From: DASRDE01 sp035938175
GTDB taxonomy: Bacteria > Vulcanimicrobiota > Vulcanimicrobiia > Vulcanimicrobiales > Vulcanimicrobiaceae
Direction: 5' to 3'
DNA length: 64,000 nucleotides
Assembly (NCBI GenBank): GCA_035938175.1
Contig: DASZHD010000053.1
Coordinates: forward strand, 1-64,000
Shown: positions 8,840 to 16,692 of the stretch, one piece after another
Position numbering within the stretch: position 1 is the stretch's first letter
Layout of the letters: each line of letters opens with the position of its first letter
The notes under the pieces: model-generated
The model's database searches: none
Seen by the model: the letters and a program-made list of their open reading frames with translations, nothing else
What the model was told of the DNA's origin: nothing
Made by a program: the position numbers and the translations under genes

Positions 8840-9811
8840 CTAAGGTGTTCCGTATCCGGAGAGATACGGATCGTGTGCCACTTGCGCGAACGTGGCGGCG
8901 GCGGCCGGAGTGAGGGCCCAAGTGGAGTCGTCGAAATAGACGAAGCCCTGAACCATCGGAAAGTTCGATTGCAGCGCGGCGGGAAGCCCGGTCAAGAAAT
9001 TCTGCTGGTTCGAATGGATCGTTCCCGTTTCGGTTACCATGATGGGTTTATTGTGGGAGGCAAGCGAAGCATACGTGGGCGCAAACAGCGAGCTAAACGT
9101 CAGCGTTCCCGTCGGATCGTACGTGTCGACGCCGACCCAGTCGACTTGCGAATCTCCGGGATAATACGGCGAGGGATCGGCGCCGGACGCCGAGACGCTC
9201 CATAGCCAGATGATGTTCGTGACGCCGTTTTGCGCAAATATTTGCCTGATGTGCTGGTACGCGGCCACGTATTCTTTGGCGGAAAAGGTGCCGTCCGCAT
9301 TGTCAGTCGCCGGATCGTAGCACTGCGTGCGAGCCTGGCCGGAATAGGGCAATGCGGTCGTGTTCGGCAGATTCATGTCCCACATGAAGCGCAGAAACAC
9401 GGGATGACCGAATTCCTTAAAGCTTAGCGCGCGCGTAGTAATCAGCATATCGGCGTTACCCGCGAGGATCTGCGCATTCGATATGCCGCAGTCCCACGAA
9501 TCGATCGGTAAACGCCCGTTTTCGACGTCGGCGTTCTCCGTCAAGCGGGGAAATGAGCCGGCCCACGGATAGTAATGCATGTTCAGCGCAAATTTACGGC
9601 CAACCGGTGTTTCGAGCGTCGTTATTCCGCCTTTCAGCGGCGAAACATATGCTCCCAAGAAAATGCCGCCGCCCGGAGTTGGCGTTTGAACTCCTACCGG
9701 CGTAGGTGTCGGAAGTTGAGGCGGCGCCCCCATATTGGGGGTTTCGCCGCATGCGGCGAGCACTACGGCAAGGAACGCCGGCGCAACCGCGCTCAGAAGC
9801 TTACGGCGCAT
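8840..9811 (-). CDS. GH26-like lipoprotein with Asp at the acid/base position
   Basis: 323-residue lipoprotein (LAAC, lipid Cys21) with a short Pro/Thr linker. The catalytic-domain landmarks align with its neighbours: FLRFMWDMNLP, VDWVGVDTYD and IMVTETG. The acid/base position is Asp145 rather than Glu, while the predicted nucleophile Glu261 is kept. Retaining GH26 enzymes normally use two glutamates, so activity may be weak, altered (for example transglycosylation), or lost in favour of binding. The start overlaps the end of the upstream gene by 11 bases, which indicates translational coupling. Confidence 0.75.
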   Translation of the reverse strand: MRRKLLSAVAPAFLAVVLAACGETPNMGAPPQLPTPTPVGVQTPTPGGGIFLGAYVSPLKGGITTLETPVGRKFALNMHYYPWAGSFPRLTENADVENGRLPIDSWDCGISNAQILAGNADMLITTRALSFKEFGHPVFLRFMWDMNLPNTTALPYSGQARTQCYDPATDNADGTFSAKEYVAAYQHIRQIFAQNGVTNIIWLWSVSASGADPSPYYPGDSQVDWVGVDTYDPTGTLTFSSLFAPTYASLASHNKPIMVTETGTIHSNQQNFLTGLPAALQSNFPMVQGFVYFDDSTWALTPAAAATFAQVAHDPYLSGYGTP

Positions 9812-10826
9812 ACGTCCCCGACATGTACGGATCGTTGGCGAGAGCCAAGAACGCGGGCCAGGCTGCGGTCGTTATTCGCCAATCCTGGTTGTCGGCGCCG
9901 TTGAAGTTGATCGCGTCGTAATAACAAAACGCCTTGACGTTCGGGAATTGCGTCTTCAACGTCGGTACTATCGTCGGGAAGAAACTCGGCTGAATCGAAG
10001 CGGCGGCGCCCGTTTCGGCGATCATGATCGGTTTATTCAGCGCCGAAAGCGTCGCGTATAGCGGCTGGAACGTTGCTGCGGCGCTGCCGTTCGTCAGGTC
10101 GTACGCGTCCATGCCGACCCAGTCGACCCACTGGCTTCCGGGGTAGTACTGCATCGGGCTGAACGCATTCGGATCGGCGCTGACCGTCCACAGCCAGATG
10201 ACATTCGTTGCTCCGGCCTGGGTGAAAATGTTATGGATGTGCTGCCACGCGGCGATGAATTGCGAGGGCGAAAATTGGTTGTCCGGCGGATCGCCCAGAG
10301 CGGGGTTGTAGCAGTTGTTACGCGCAAACTCGGTAGAGGGTAGATTCATGTCCCACATGTAACGAATGAAGATCGGGCCCGAAAAACTTTTCGCTTGTTG
10401 CGCCGCGTTTTGAATTGCCCCGTCTTCGCTTCCATCGACGATCTTCGCGTCGGGGAATTGACAGTTCCACGAGACGACGGGAACTCGGAAGTGCACGTAG
10501 TCGTCGGTCAGCAAGTTGCCCGCAAAATTTGCGGTGAAGGAAAGATACTGGGTATGCAGCGTCAGCGTGCGGCCGATCTGCGACTCGAACTGGGCGACGT
10601 CCGCAGGTGCGAACCCATGAGCCAATCCACTGGGATCGACGTAAGCGCCGAAATAGATGGAGCCCGGCGGCGGCGTGAACTGCCCCGCGACGACCGGGGA
10701 CGATGCAGGCGTGCGCGTAGCGGCCGGCGCCGGCGTTACGCCGGCGAGATTGGTGGGAGTTTGGCCGCACGCGCTCAGCGCCAAAACAAAAGAAGCGATC
10801 GTTAAGGCCTGAAAGTATCGCATCAT
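9801..10826 (-). CDS. GH26-like lipoprotein with Asp at the acid/base position
   Basis: 341 residues, first gene of the trio 10826-7816. Lipobox LSAC (lipid Cys20), then a short Ala/Pro/Thr linker. FIRYMWDMNLP places Asp159 where the acid/base Glu is expected. IMIAETGAA keeps the predicted nucleophile Glu271, and VDWVGMDAYD is present. Two adjacent ATG codons precede the signal peptide. CCGAC also occurs just upstream (plus-strand GTCGG at 10841), though at 15 rather than 10 bases. With the next gene it forms an Asp-type subgroup, so the substitution arose before this duplication. Confidence 0.75.
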   Translation of the reverse strand: MMRYFQALTIASFVLALSACGQTPTNLAGVTPAPAATRTPASSPVVAGQFTPPPGSIYFGAYVDPSGLAHGFAPADVAQFESQIGRTLTLHTQYLSFTANFAGNLLTDDYVHFRVPVVSWNCQFPDAKIVDGSEDGAIQNAAQQAKSFSGPIFIRYMWDMNLPSTEFARNNCYNPALGDPPDNQFSPSQFIAAWQHIHNIFTQAGATNVIWLWTVSADPNAFSPMQYYPGSQWVDWVGMDAYDLTNGSAAATFQPLYATLSALNKPIMIAETGAAASIQPSFFPTIVPTLKTQFPNVKAFCYYDAINFNGADNQDWRITTAAWPAFLALANDPYMSGTYAP

Positions 10827-11195
10827 CCGGGTAAAGCCTCGTCGGAAACTCGAAATTGGTGCGCTTCCAAGGCGTCGACCTTCACTGTTTCCCTGCGTCC
10901 GCTTCGGTAAGCGACCGCGCGCGTTCCTCCACAGACGAAGCCGCGACGCTTGCTTTGCCCTGCGCGATTTGGGCCGAATATACTATGGTTTTTGCGAATG
11001 GCGGTCACGCCCTTTTGGCTTGAATCGCCCGTAAGACGTGATTGCCTTGCGGGGCCGGAAGTCGTTGCAGCGCGGACATGACGGCGCTTTTTAGGGGTTG
11101 AATCGCGGCTGCCCGCACGCCGGCATCGGACCCATGGCGCCACCTAAAGGTCTCCGCAACCGTAACGAACGGCAAGCCGGAATCGTCGCACCGAA
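10827..11195. other. Intergenic region upstream of the GH26-like trio
   Basis: About 370 bases. A minus-strand TAGTAT near 10980-10985 could be the -10 of the trio, but I find no matching -35. A 106-codon frame here (10823-11143) has a scrambled, Arg-rich composition and no motif, so I do not call it a gene. Confidence 0.4.
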
Positions 11196-11234
11196 AATGG
11201 CGAAGCCCACGAATGCTTCGTGGACTTCGCCATT
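11196..11234 (-). terminator. Strong hairpin terminator after the 11257-12492 gene
   Basis: Eighteen-base arms around a TGC loop with a single mismatch (left arm AATGGCGAAGCCCACGAA). On the minus strand it is followed by a short T run. It begins about 22 bases after the stop codon. Confidence 0.8.
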
Positions 11235-11256
11235 GTGGTGCGCGTTAGTGGAAGCG

Positions 11257-12492
11257 CTAGTTGACGATGTGCCAATCGGTGATGGTAAAGACCTGACCGG
11301 TAGCCATGGTCAACGCACCAAACCCGTTCATGTCGATGATGAAGTGCGCGATAGGAGAGGTGCTCCCGTTCGGCGTGATGGACCCTTGAACGGCGAGCTG
11401 GTTCGAGGCTCCGAAGGGCCCGCTCTTCGCATTCACGGTGTAGTTTCCAACCGTTGCGTTGCTGATCGCGAGGCTCTTGAGGAAGCCGGAGTTGAACGTG
11501 TACGAAACCGGGATGTTGAAGTTTTGCGACGAGTACGAACCGGTCGGGGCAGCCGTATACTGCGGCGCAATGATGGGGCATTTGGTGTTGGGGGTGCCGG
11601 TCTTGTACGACATGAAACCGGCCAGACCGACGAACGACGTTCCGTTGCGCGTTCCGGAGAACGTTACGTCGCCGTTTGCGCCGGGGGCGCGTACGCCGTT
11701 ATTGGGATCGGTTTGGCTGTTCCAACCGAACGCCTCGTTCAGCAGCGAGTTTGCCACGGCATTGTAACCGACGGTGTCGCCGCAGTAGTATTCGGCACCG
11801 GCAGGCGCGCCTGAAGCAGTGTCGGCCCCGCCGTCGATCCACTCGTTCGCGCCTTGCGAAACCGTGACGCCGTTAACTGTCAGCGCGGTCGTTTCGGTGC
11901 GGCTCGTTCCTGCTTGGAAGATCGGTTCGCCGAGGGACGTGTAGCCGGCCGCATTCGTGTACGTGATCGTGCCGGTGCGAACGCTATTCGCCGTGGCCGT
12001 GTTGGTGCTGGGCGTCGCCCACTTTTTCGTCGTGAACGTGACGGTCTCCGAACTCGTGGTGCTCTGATTCCAATTGCGCTGGGTATCGGAGGTCACTTGA
12101 TTCGCCTGGCAGTTTGGACCGTTGTACCGGACGAGTTCGCTGGTGCCTTGGCCCGGAGCGGTTGAACTGCCGGTCAGCATCGCGCTGCCGTTGAAGAGCT
12201 GTTGGCATACGCCGAGGTTCGAGCCCATCGTATGCGCGCTCAGCGTGCTCGATCCGCCCGTTTGTGCTTCGTTGTTGGGATTCAAGTTTTCCTGAAGCGG
12301 CGCGCCGATCGCATTGATCATGCCGATCGAGACTGCCATGTATCCGTTCGGATCCGGTCCGCCGCCGCCCGGCGCATTCGTCGGGGGCGTAATCACCGGG
12401 CCGCCTCCGCCGGACGAGCCACCGGCGCCACACGCGGCCAGCATCCCTGCGGCGAAGATCGTCGAGACCAGCGCCAGAGTCCTTATCTGCAT
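11257..12492 (-). CDS. Hypothetical secreted lipoprotein
   Basis: 411 residues with an unmistakable lipoprotein signal (LAAC, lipid Cys21) and a Gly/Ser/Pro linker to about residue 48. The mature part is rich in Thr, Asn, Gly and Ser with few charges, as in beta-rich secreted proteins. It has a few scattered cysteines and no motif I recognise. GGGGG just before the ATG is the ribosome site. TATAAT on the minus strand (12578-12583) is a good -10, and a small hairpin (12521-12540) lies in the 5' leader. It has its own promoter and terminator, so it is a single-gene unit. Function unknown. Confidence 0.8.
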   Translation of the reverse strand: MQIRTLALVSTIFAAGMLAACGAGGSSGGGGPVITPPTNAPGGGGPDPNGYMAVSIGMINAIGAPLQENLNPNNEAQTGGSSTLSAHTMGSNLGVCQQLFNGSAMLTGSSTAPGQGTSELVRYNGPNCQANQVTSDTQRNWNQSTTSSETVTFTTKKWATPSTNTATANSVRTGTITYTNAAGYTSLGEPIFQAGTSRTETTALTVNGVTVSQGANEWIDGGADTASGAPAGAEYYCGDTVGYNAVANSLLNEAFGWNSQTDPNNGVRAPGANGDVTFSGTRNGTSFVGLAGFMSYKTGTPNTKCPIIAPQYTAAPTGSYSSQNFNIPVSYTFNSGFLKSLAISNATVGNYTVNAKSGPFGASNQLAVQGSITPNGSTSPIAHFIIDMNGFGALTMATGQVFTITDWHIVN

Positions 12493-12520
12493 TAGTAACC
12501 CCCAAAAAATTTCTCAAGTG

Positions 12521-12540
12521 GGCACTTCTAAAAAAGTGCC
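12521..12540 (-). promoter_or_regulatory. 5'-leader hairpin of the 11257-12492 lipoprotein gene
   Basis: GGCACTT and AAGTGCC arms around an A/T-rich loop, about 30 bases before the ATG and downstream of the TATAAT at 12578-12583. May affect mRNA stability. Confidence 0.4.
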
Positions 12541-12713
12541 GTCGTGCGTACAAGAGGCTGCCCTCTCGGCTGATTTCATTATAGCGGCGCACGTTTTGAC
12601 ACAGATAAGCAATAATGAGGGAACTGCATTAGTAATATATGACTAGATGCGCGCGTTTTTAGAGGAAAAAGGCTCAATTATCCCCCCAAAAATAGGGGGT
12701 AGACAGTAAAACG

Positions 12714-12738
12714 AAGCCCCGCCGAAACGGCGGGGCTT
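12714..12738 (-). terminator. Terminator of the cysDN unit
   Basis: AAGCCCCGCC / GGCGGGGCTT arms with a GAAAC loop, about 24 bases after the cysN stop on the minus strand. Confidence 0.75.
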
Positions 12739-12761
12739 TGTCATTTTGCTTGCGATTCCGG

Positions 12762-14411
12762 CTAGACCGGCGTGCCCGATTCTACCATCGCCGTCAGCGC
12801 TTCATGTTCGTGCATGCCGATGCCGTAGAACGCCAAGTGATAGTTGTATCCGCCGCTCTTTGCGGGACGGTGCGAAACGGAGCGCGCGCTGACGGTAATG
12901 CCTTCGAACGTTACTTGAATAGCTTCGCCGACCGGCAATTCGGTTTCGCAGGTCATCAGCAATCCGCCGATCGAGACGTTACGTGCGCGAGATGCGAACG
13001 TTTCACCGTTTTCTGCGCGGCACTCCACCGCGAAATCGACTCGCACGCGCACGTTCTTGCGGCCGTCCACGATCGAACTGTCGAAAAGAGCCTTGCTTAC
13101 CAGCAGCACGCCGCTGGTGCGATGCGTCGACGGATCGACGACGATAACGGATCCTGCCGCATGGTTGTGCGTGTAGGGCTCCAGCGGCAGCGGCTCTTGC
13201 GTTTCGACGATGACTTGGCCGATGTCGTTCAAGGCGAGCGCGTGCGCGCTGACGGGTTCGAGCGTGTGGATGTCGACGGAACTTTCGATGCCGACGATCC
13301 GCCCCTGCACCCAGCGCGAGCCGTGACGCAGCAGATACTTCCGGCCGAGCTGCGCGGGTTCGGTATCCATCCATGCGAGCGATGCCGAAAACCGCTCCGT
13401 GCTTTCGAGCGAATGCGGCGCCGAAAGCCAGCATCCGCGCGCGACGTCGACGTGCCGGTCGAGTACGACGCCGGCAGATTGTCCGCCGTATGCGCGGTCG
13501 ACGATTTCACCCGCGCGCCGCACTTCGACGACCTTCGCGGTTTCGTTGCTGGGGAATATCTGTACCGGATCGCCCGGCTTCACACTTCCGCGCGCGATTC
13601 GTCCCCACAGCACGCGAGCCGAATTGGCGTGCGTTTGCCCGTCGGCGAGGGTGATGGGATCGCGTGAAACGTACTGGATCGGAATCAACAAATCGCCCGC
13701 CGTTGCATCCTGTCCGGCCGGTAAACTTTCCAGGAGCTCCAGAAGATGCGGCCCGGAATACCATTCCGTTTCGCCGGTGGACGTTACGTTTGCGCCGTTG
13801 AGCGCCGAGATCGGAATGATTCCCGCGACGTTGATTCGCGCAGCTCGCGTGAAGCGCAGCAATTCTTCTTTGACGGATTCGAACGCCGACTGCGGATCCG
13901 GAATCGCGTCGATCTTGTTCACCGCGAAAACGATGCTCGGCACGCCGAGCAAATTCGCAAGCAGCGTGTGCCGCCGCGTCTGCGGCAGCAGTTTGACCGG
14001 ATGCGCGCTGAAATCGAGTTTGGTGATGTCGACCAAAACGACCGCGGCGTCACTGCCCGCGGCAGCCGTCACCATATTGCGCGTGTACTGCTCGTGTCCG
14101 GGCGCGTCGGCAATGATGAACTTGCGCTTGGGCGTAGAGAAATAACGGTACGCAACGTCGATCGTGATGCCTTGTTCCCGTTCGGCTTCCAAACCGTCGG
14201 TCAGCAGAGAAAGATCGATTGCCGCGCCCGCCGCCTTTTTTTCGAGCGTGTGCATCTGGTCGCCGAGGATCGCTTTGCTTTCGTACAGCAGCCGCCCGGT
14301 GAGCGTGCTTTTACCGTCGTCGACGCTTCCGGCCATGAGGAAACGCAAAGCGCGATTGTGTGCGACGTCGGCTGCGCCGTTCGTCGACGGGGTGGCTGCG
14401 GTGGCCCACAT
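12762..14411 (-). CDS. cysN: Sulfate adenylyltransferase large subunit CysN fused to a PilZ domain
   Basis: 549 residues. The N-terminal part is the GTPase subunit of ATP sulfurylase, which couples GTP hydrolysis to adenylylation of sulfate by CysD. P-loop GSVDDGKS at 28-35, DAPGH at 102-106, NKID at 165-168, followed by the two beta-barrel domains to about residue 440. The last 100 residues are not part of normal CysN. They begin with RKNVR (451-455) and contain NVSIGG (478-483), the RxxxR and NxSxxG signatures of cyclic di-GMP-binding PilZ domains. Chosen start ATG 14411 lies two bases after the cysD stop. The frame is open upstream but that part overlaps cysD. Normal CysN is about 475 residues, so the extra length equals one PilZ domain. 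Confidence 0.93.
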   Translation of the reverse strand: MWATAATPSTNGAADVAHNRALRFLMAGSVDDGKSTLTGRLLYESKAILGDQMHTLEKKAAGAAIDLSLLTDGLEAEREQGITIDVAYRYFSTPKRKFIIADAPGHEQYTRNMVTAAAGSDAAVVLVDITKLDFSAHPVKLLPQTRRHTLLANLLGVPSIVFAVNKIDAIPDPQSAFESVKEELLRFTRAARINVAGIIPISALNGANVTSTGETEWYSGPHLLELLESLPAGQDATAGDLLIPIQYVSRDPITLADGQTHANSARVLWGRIARGSVKPGDPVQIFPSNETAKVVEVRRAGEIVDRAYGGQSAGVVLDRHVDVARGCWLSAPHSLESTERFSASLAWMDTEPAQLGRKYLLRHGSRWVQGRIVGIESSVDIHTLEPVSAHALALNDIGQVIVETQEPLPLEPYTHNHAAGSVIVVDPSTHRTSGVLLVSKALFDSSIVDGRKNVRVRVDFAVECRAENGETFASRARNVSIGGLLMTCETELPVGEAIQVTFEGITVSARSVSHRPAKSGGYNYHLAFYGIGMHEHEALTAMVESGTPV

Positions 14412-14413
14412 GT

Positions 14414-15376
14414 TCAGAAGTAACCCTCGGTTTTGCGTCGTTCCATCGATGCTTCGGACGTTTGATCGTCCATACGCGTGGCGCCCCGTTCGCTGACGTT
14501 TACCGTCAGCGTCTCCATCACGATTTCGGCGGGCGAGGACGCGGCGCTCTCCACCGGACAGGTGCACGTCATGTCGCCGACGGTGCGGAAACGCACCTGC
14601 AGCTCTTCGACGGTTTCGCCCGCTTCCGGCGGCGTGACTTCCGTAACCGGCGTCAGCAATCCGCGGCGGCGCACGATGGGACGCTTGTGAGCGAAATACA
14701 TCGAGGGCAGCGGAATCTCTTCACGCGCGATATAGAGCCAAACGTCCAGCTCGGTCCAGTTCGAGATCGGAAACGCGCGCATGTGCTCGCCCGGACGAAT
14801 TCTGGTGTTGAAGAGCGTCCAGAGTTCGGGACGCTGTTCTTTCGGGCGCCATTGTCCGAACCGATCGCGGTGCGAAAAGATACGCTCTTTGGCGCGTGCC
14901 TTTTCTTCGTCGCGGCGCGCCCCGCCGATCAACACGTCGAAACGGTGTTCTTCGATCGCTTCGAGGAGCGTCACCGATTGGTGGCTGTTGCGGCTTTCCA
15001 TCGGATGCGACAAGCGCACCGTGCCGCGGCGGATCGAATCCTCGACGTGACCGACGACGAGCCGCTCGCCGTTTTCGGCAACGACCCTATCGCGGAATTC
15101 GATGACCTCGGGGAAGTTGTGTCCCGTGTCAACGTGAAGCATCGGGAACGGAAGCTTGCCCGTGAATTTTCCGCCGCCGGTATGGCGCTTGAACGCCTTT
15201 TCGGCTAAGCGAAGGATAACACAGGAATCCTTGCCGCCCGAGAACAGGAGCGCGGGGCGTTCGAACGCGGCCGCCGTCTCCCGCAGGATGAAAATCGCCT
15301 CTTCCTCTAGCCAGTCGAGATGATGCGTATTCATCTCGGGGAGGAGTTCGTCTATATGTGCCGCTACTGCGCTCAT
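14414..15376 (-). CDS. cysD: Sulfate adenylyltransferase small subunit CysD
   Basis: 320-residue PP-loop ATPase that, with CysN, turns ATP and sulfate into APS and pyrophosphate. FSGGKDS at residues 45-51 is the pyrophosphate-binding loop, and LLHVDTGHNFPE-like and RRDEEKARAKER-type segments match CysD. Homologues begin near the LEEEAIFILRE helix, so the ATG at 15376 adds only a short lead. The frame is open 44 codons further upstream, through a terminator-like hairpin, and I regard that part as leader RNA. First gene of cysD-cysN; the PHP gene upstream is in the same direction but separated by 285 bases. Confidence 0.95.
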   Translation of the reverse strand: MSAVAAHIDELLPEMNTHHLDWLEEEAIFILRETAAAFERPALLFSGGKDSCVILRLAEKAFKRHTGGGKFTGKLPFPMLHVDTGHNFPEVIEFRDRVVAENGERLVVGHVEDSIRRGTVRLSHPMESRNSHQSVTLLEAIEEHRFDVLIGGARRDEEKARAKERIFSHRDRFGQWRPKEQRPELWTLFNTRIRPGEHMRAFPISNWTELDVWLYIAREEIPLPSMYFAHKRPIVRRRGLLTPVTEVTPPEAGETVEELQVRFRTVGDMTCTCPVESAASSPAEIVMETLTVNVSERGATRMDDQTSEASMERRKTEGYF

Positions 15377-15423
15377 AATCCCGTTCCGAGAAGTGCGAAT
15401 GGCTGGAGGCCCCCAAGAAACAA

Positions 15424-15540
15424 AACACTGGGAAGACCCAGTGTTAACCAATTTTTTGGGCTCCTCATTATTTAGAGTATCGCTATCTTCTAGAGCCGTC
15501 CTTAGCAAGGACCCGCTTTTCTTTACCTCGGCCGCTCTAG
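15424..15540 (-). promoter_or_regulatory. Candidate riboswitch/attenuator leader of cysDN
   Basis: Read on the minus strand: a closing stem CTAGAGC/GCTCTAG (15540-15534 with 15496-15490) encloses an A/G-rich loop and a 6-bp hairpin GTCCTT-GCT-AAGGAC (15512-15498). After about 45 bases comes a perfect 9-bp hairpin AACACTGGG-TCTT-CCCAGTGTT (15445-15424) followed by TTTTGTTTCTT, a textbook intrinsic terminator 47 bases before the cysD ATG. GAGG-CCCAA before and TTGGG-CCTC after the terminator could also pair around it. The aptamer-expression-platform layout is clear; the sequence does not match the SAM-I or cyclic di-GMP consensus I know. Confidence 0.55.
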
Positions 15541-15661
15541 CTCGGGCAGTTCTTCAGTCCGACCTTTTTGATCCCTGCGAATGTTGGTAGGCTTTTTGGC
15601 ATAGTCGGCACGTACTAGAACGCTGTTTTTCAGCGAGTGACGGCACGCTCGCCCGCCGCTT

Positions 15662-16498
15662 TTACGAGGAGACGGGCGGTGCGGTGCGGGCCCTTTCAAC
15701 CGCTTCTTTCAACCGCTCTACGTGCTCGGCCGCGAACTCGATCCCCGGAGCATACCCCGGGGCCGGAGCGTGAAAATCGCTTCCGCCGGTGATGAGCAAT
15801 CCGTTCGATTGCGCGAAATCCGTAAGCTGCCGCATGGCGTCCGCATCTGCCGACGGGTGAACGACTTCGATCCCGTCCGCACCCTCGTCGCGCAGCTGCT
15901 CGAGCATTCGCGGATCTTTCAGCCTGCACGGATGCGCGACGCTGACGACCGCGCCCGAGGCGTGAGCGAGCTCGATGGCCTGGTCGGAGTTGAGCCGGTC
16001 GAGGGACACGTAGTCGTCGCCGCCGTCCGCGATGTACTTGTCGAACGCCTCTTGCACCGTGGAAACGGCGCCGATGTCCACCAGCGCACGCGCCAGGTGA
16101 GGACGCCCCAGGCTTACCGCTTTTCCGGCCTGCGCCTCGACGTGCGCCATCGTGATCTCAAAGCCGCGGCCACGCAGGCTTTCGATCATCGCCTCCATGC
16201 GAACGCGCCGGGCCGCACGCTGCGCGCGCAGGTGCTGCAGCAGCGGTGCATCGGACGACGTGATACCGTACACCAGAAGGTGCGTCGTCGCGCCTTGGCA
16301 TTTGGTGTCGACTTCCATCCCGGGGATACAGCGCACCGCGAGATCCTCGGGCAACGGATAGACGTCCATGGTGTCGTGGTCGGAAATCGAGAACGCCTCC
16401 AACGACACTTTCCTTATATATGCGAACAGCTCCGAAGGCGACCATACGCCGTCCGAAACGGTCGTATGCATGTGAAAGTCGACGAATGGCACGCGCAC
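15662..16498 (-). CDS. PHP-domain phosphoesterase (TrpH/YciV-like)
   Basis: 278-residue metal-dependent phosphoesterase. HMHTTVSDG (9-17), SISDHDT (38-43), the central His-containing VSVAHP and C-terminal TGGSDFH are the conserved metal-ligand motifs of the PHP family. TrpH/YciV-type members hydrolyse 3',5'-nucleoside bisphosphates or trim RNA ends. Located between cysDN and the TauE-cysC pair, a role in removing 3',5'-ADP left after PAPS use is plausible, but this is inferred from neighbourhood. It is divergent from the transporter gene, with a 194-base spacer. Confidence 0.85.
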   Translation of the reverse strand: MRVPFVDFHMHTTVSDGVWSPSELFAYIRKVSLEAFSISDHDTMDVYPLPEDLAVRCIPGMEVDTKCQGATTHLLVYGITSSDAPLLQHLRAQRAARRVRMEAMIESLRGRGFEITMAHVEAQAGKAVSLGRPHLARALVDIGAVSTVQEAFDKYIADGGDDYVSLDRLNSDQAIELAHASGAVVSVAHPCRLKDPRMLEQLRDEGADGIEVVHPSADADAMRQLTDFAQSNGLLITGGSDFHAPAPGYAPGIEFAAEHVERLKEAVERARTAPPVSS

Positions 16499-16692
16499 CC
16501 CATTAGCCGTGTATTACAGCCTACCCCTCTAGCCGATAGTAAAAATAGACTATAGGGGCTATGGTCTTTGAGTGCCTTGGCGAGATTAGCTAAAGCTTGA
16601 TATAGTCGCCGCACAAGCAGTACCAACGCGGTAGTATTTCCTGTTTCCGGTGCCGTGGCGGCGGGCCGGATATGGAGTTCTAGGGAGAGCAC
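16499..16692. promoter_or_regulatory. Divergent control region PHP / TauE-cysC
   Basis: 194 bases, more A/T-rich than its surroundings. Around 16522-16556 an interrupted inverted repeat pairs CCCCT...ATAGT with ACTAT.AGGGG. A TATAGT further right (about 16600-16605) could be a plus-strand -10. Probably holds promoters for both directions. Confidence 0.4.

Noticed and set aside
10823..11143. 106-codon minus-strand frame upstream of the GH26-like trio
   Set aside because: Overlaps the next start, has no ribosome site and a random, Arg-rich composition.
12682..12699. CCCCC-AAAAAT-GGGGG hairpin near the end of cysN
   Set aside because: Short and upstream of the better terminator; no T run on either strand in the right place.
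15377..15508. N-terminal extension of CysD by 44 codons from TTG 15508
   Set aside because: The stretch contains a perfect terminator hairpin and has no counterpart in CysD; treated as leader RNA, though a leader peptide cannot be excluded.
15424..15540. SAM-I or cyclic di-GMP riboswitch assignment for the cysD leader
   Set aside because: The conserved cores of these classes as I know them are not present, so no known class is claimed.
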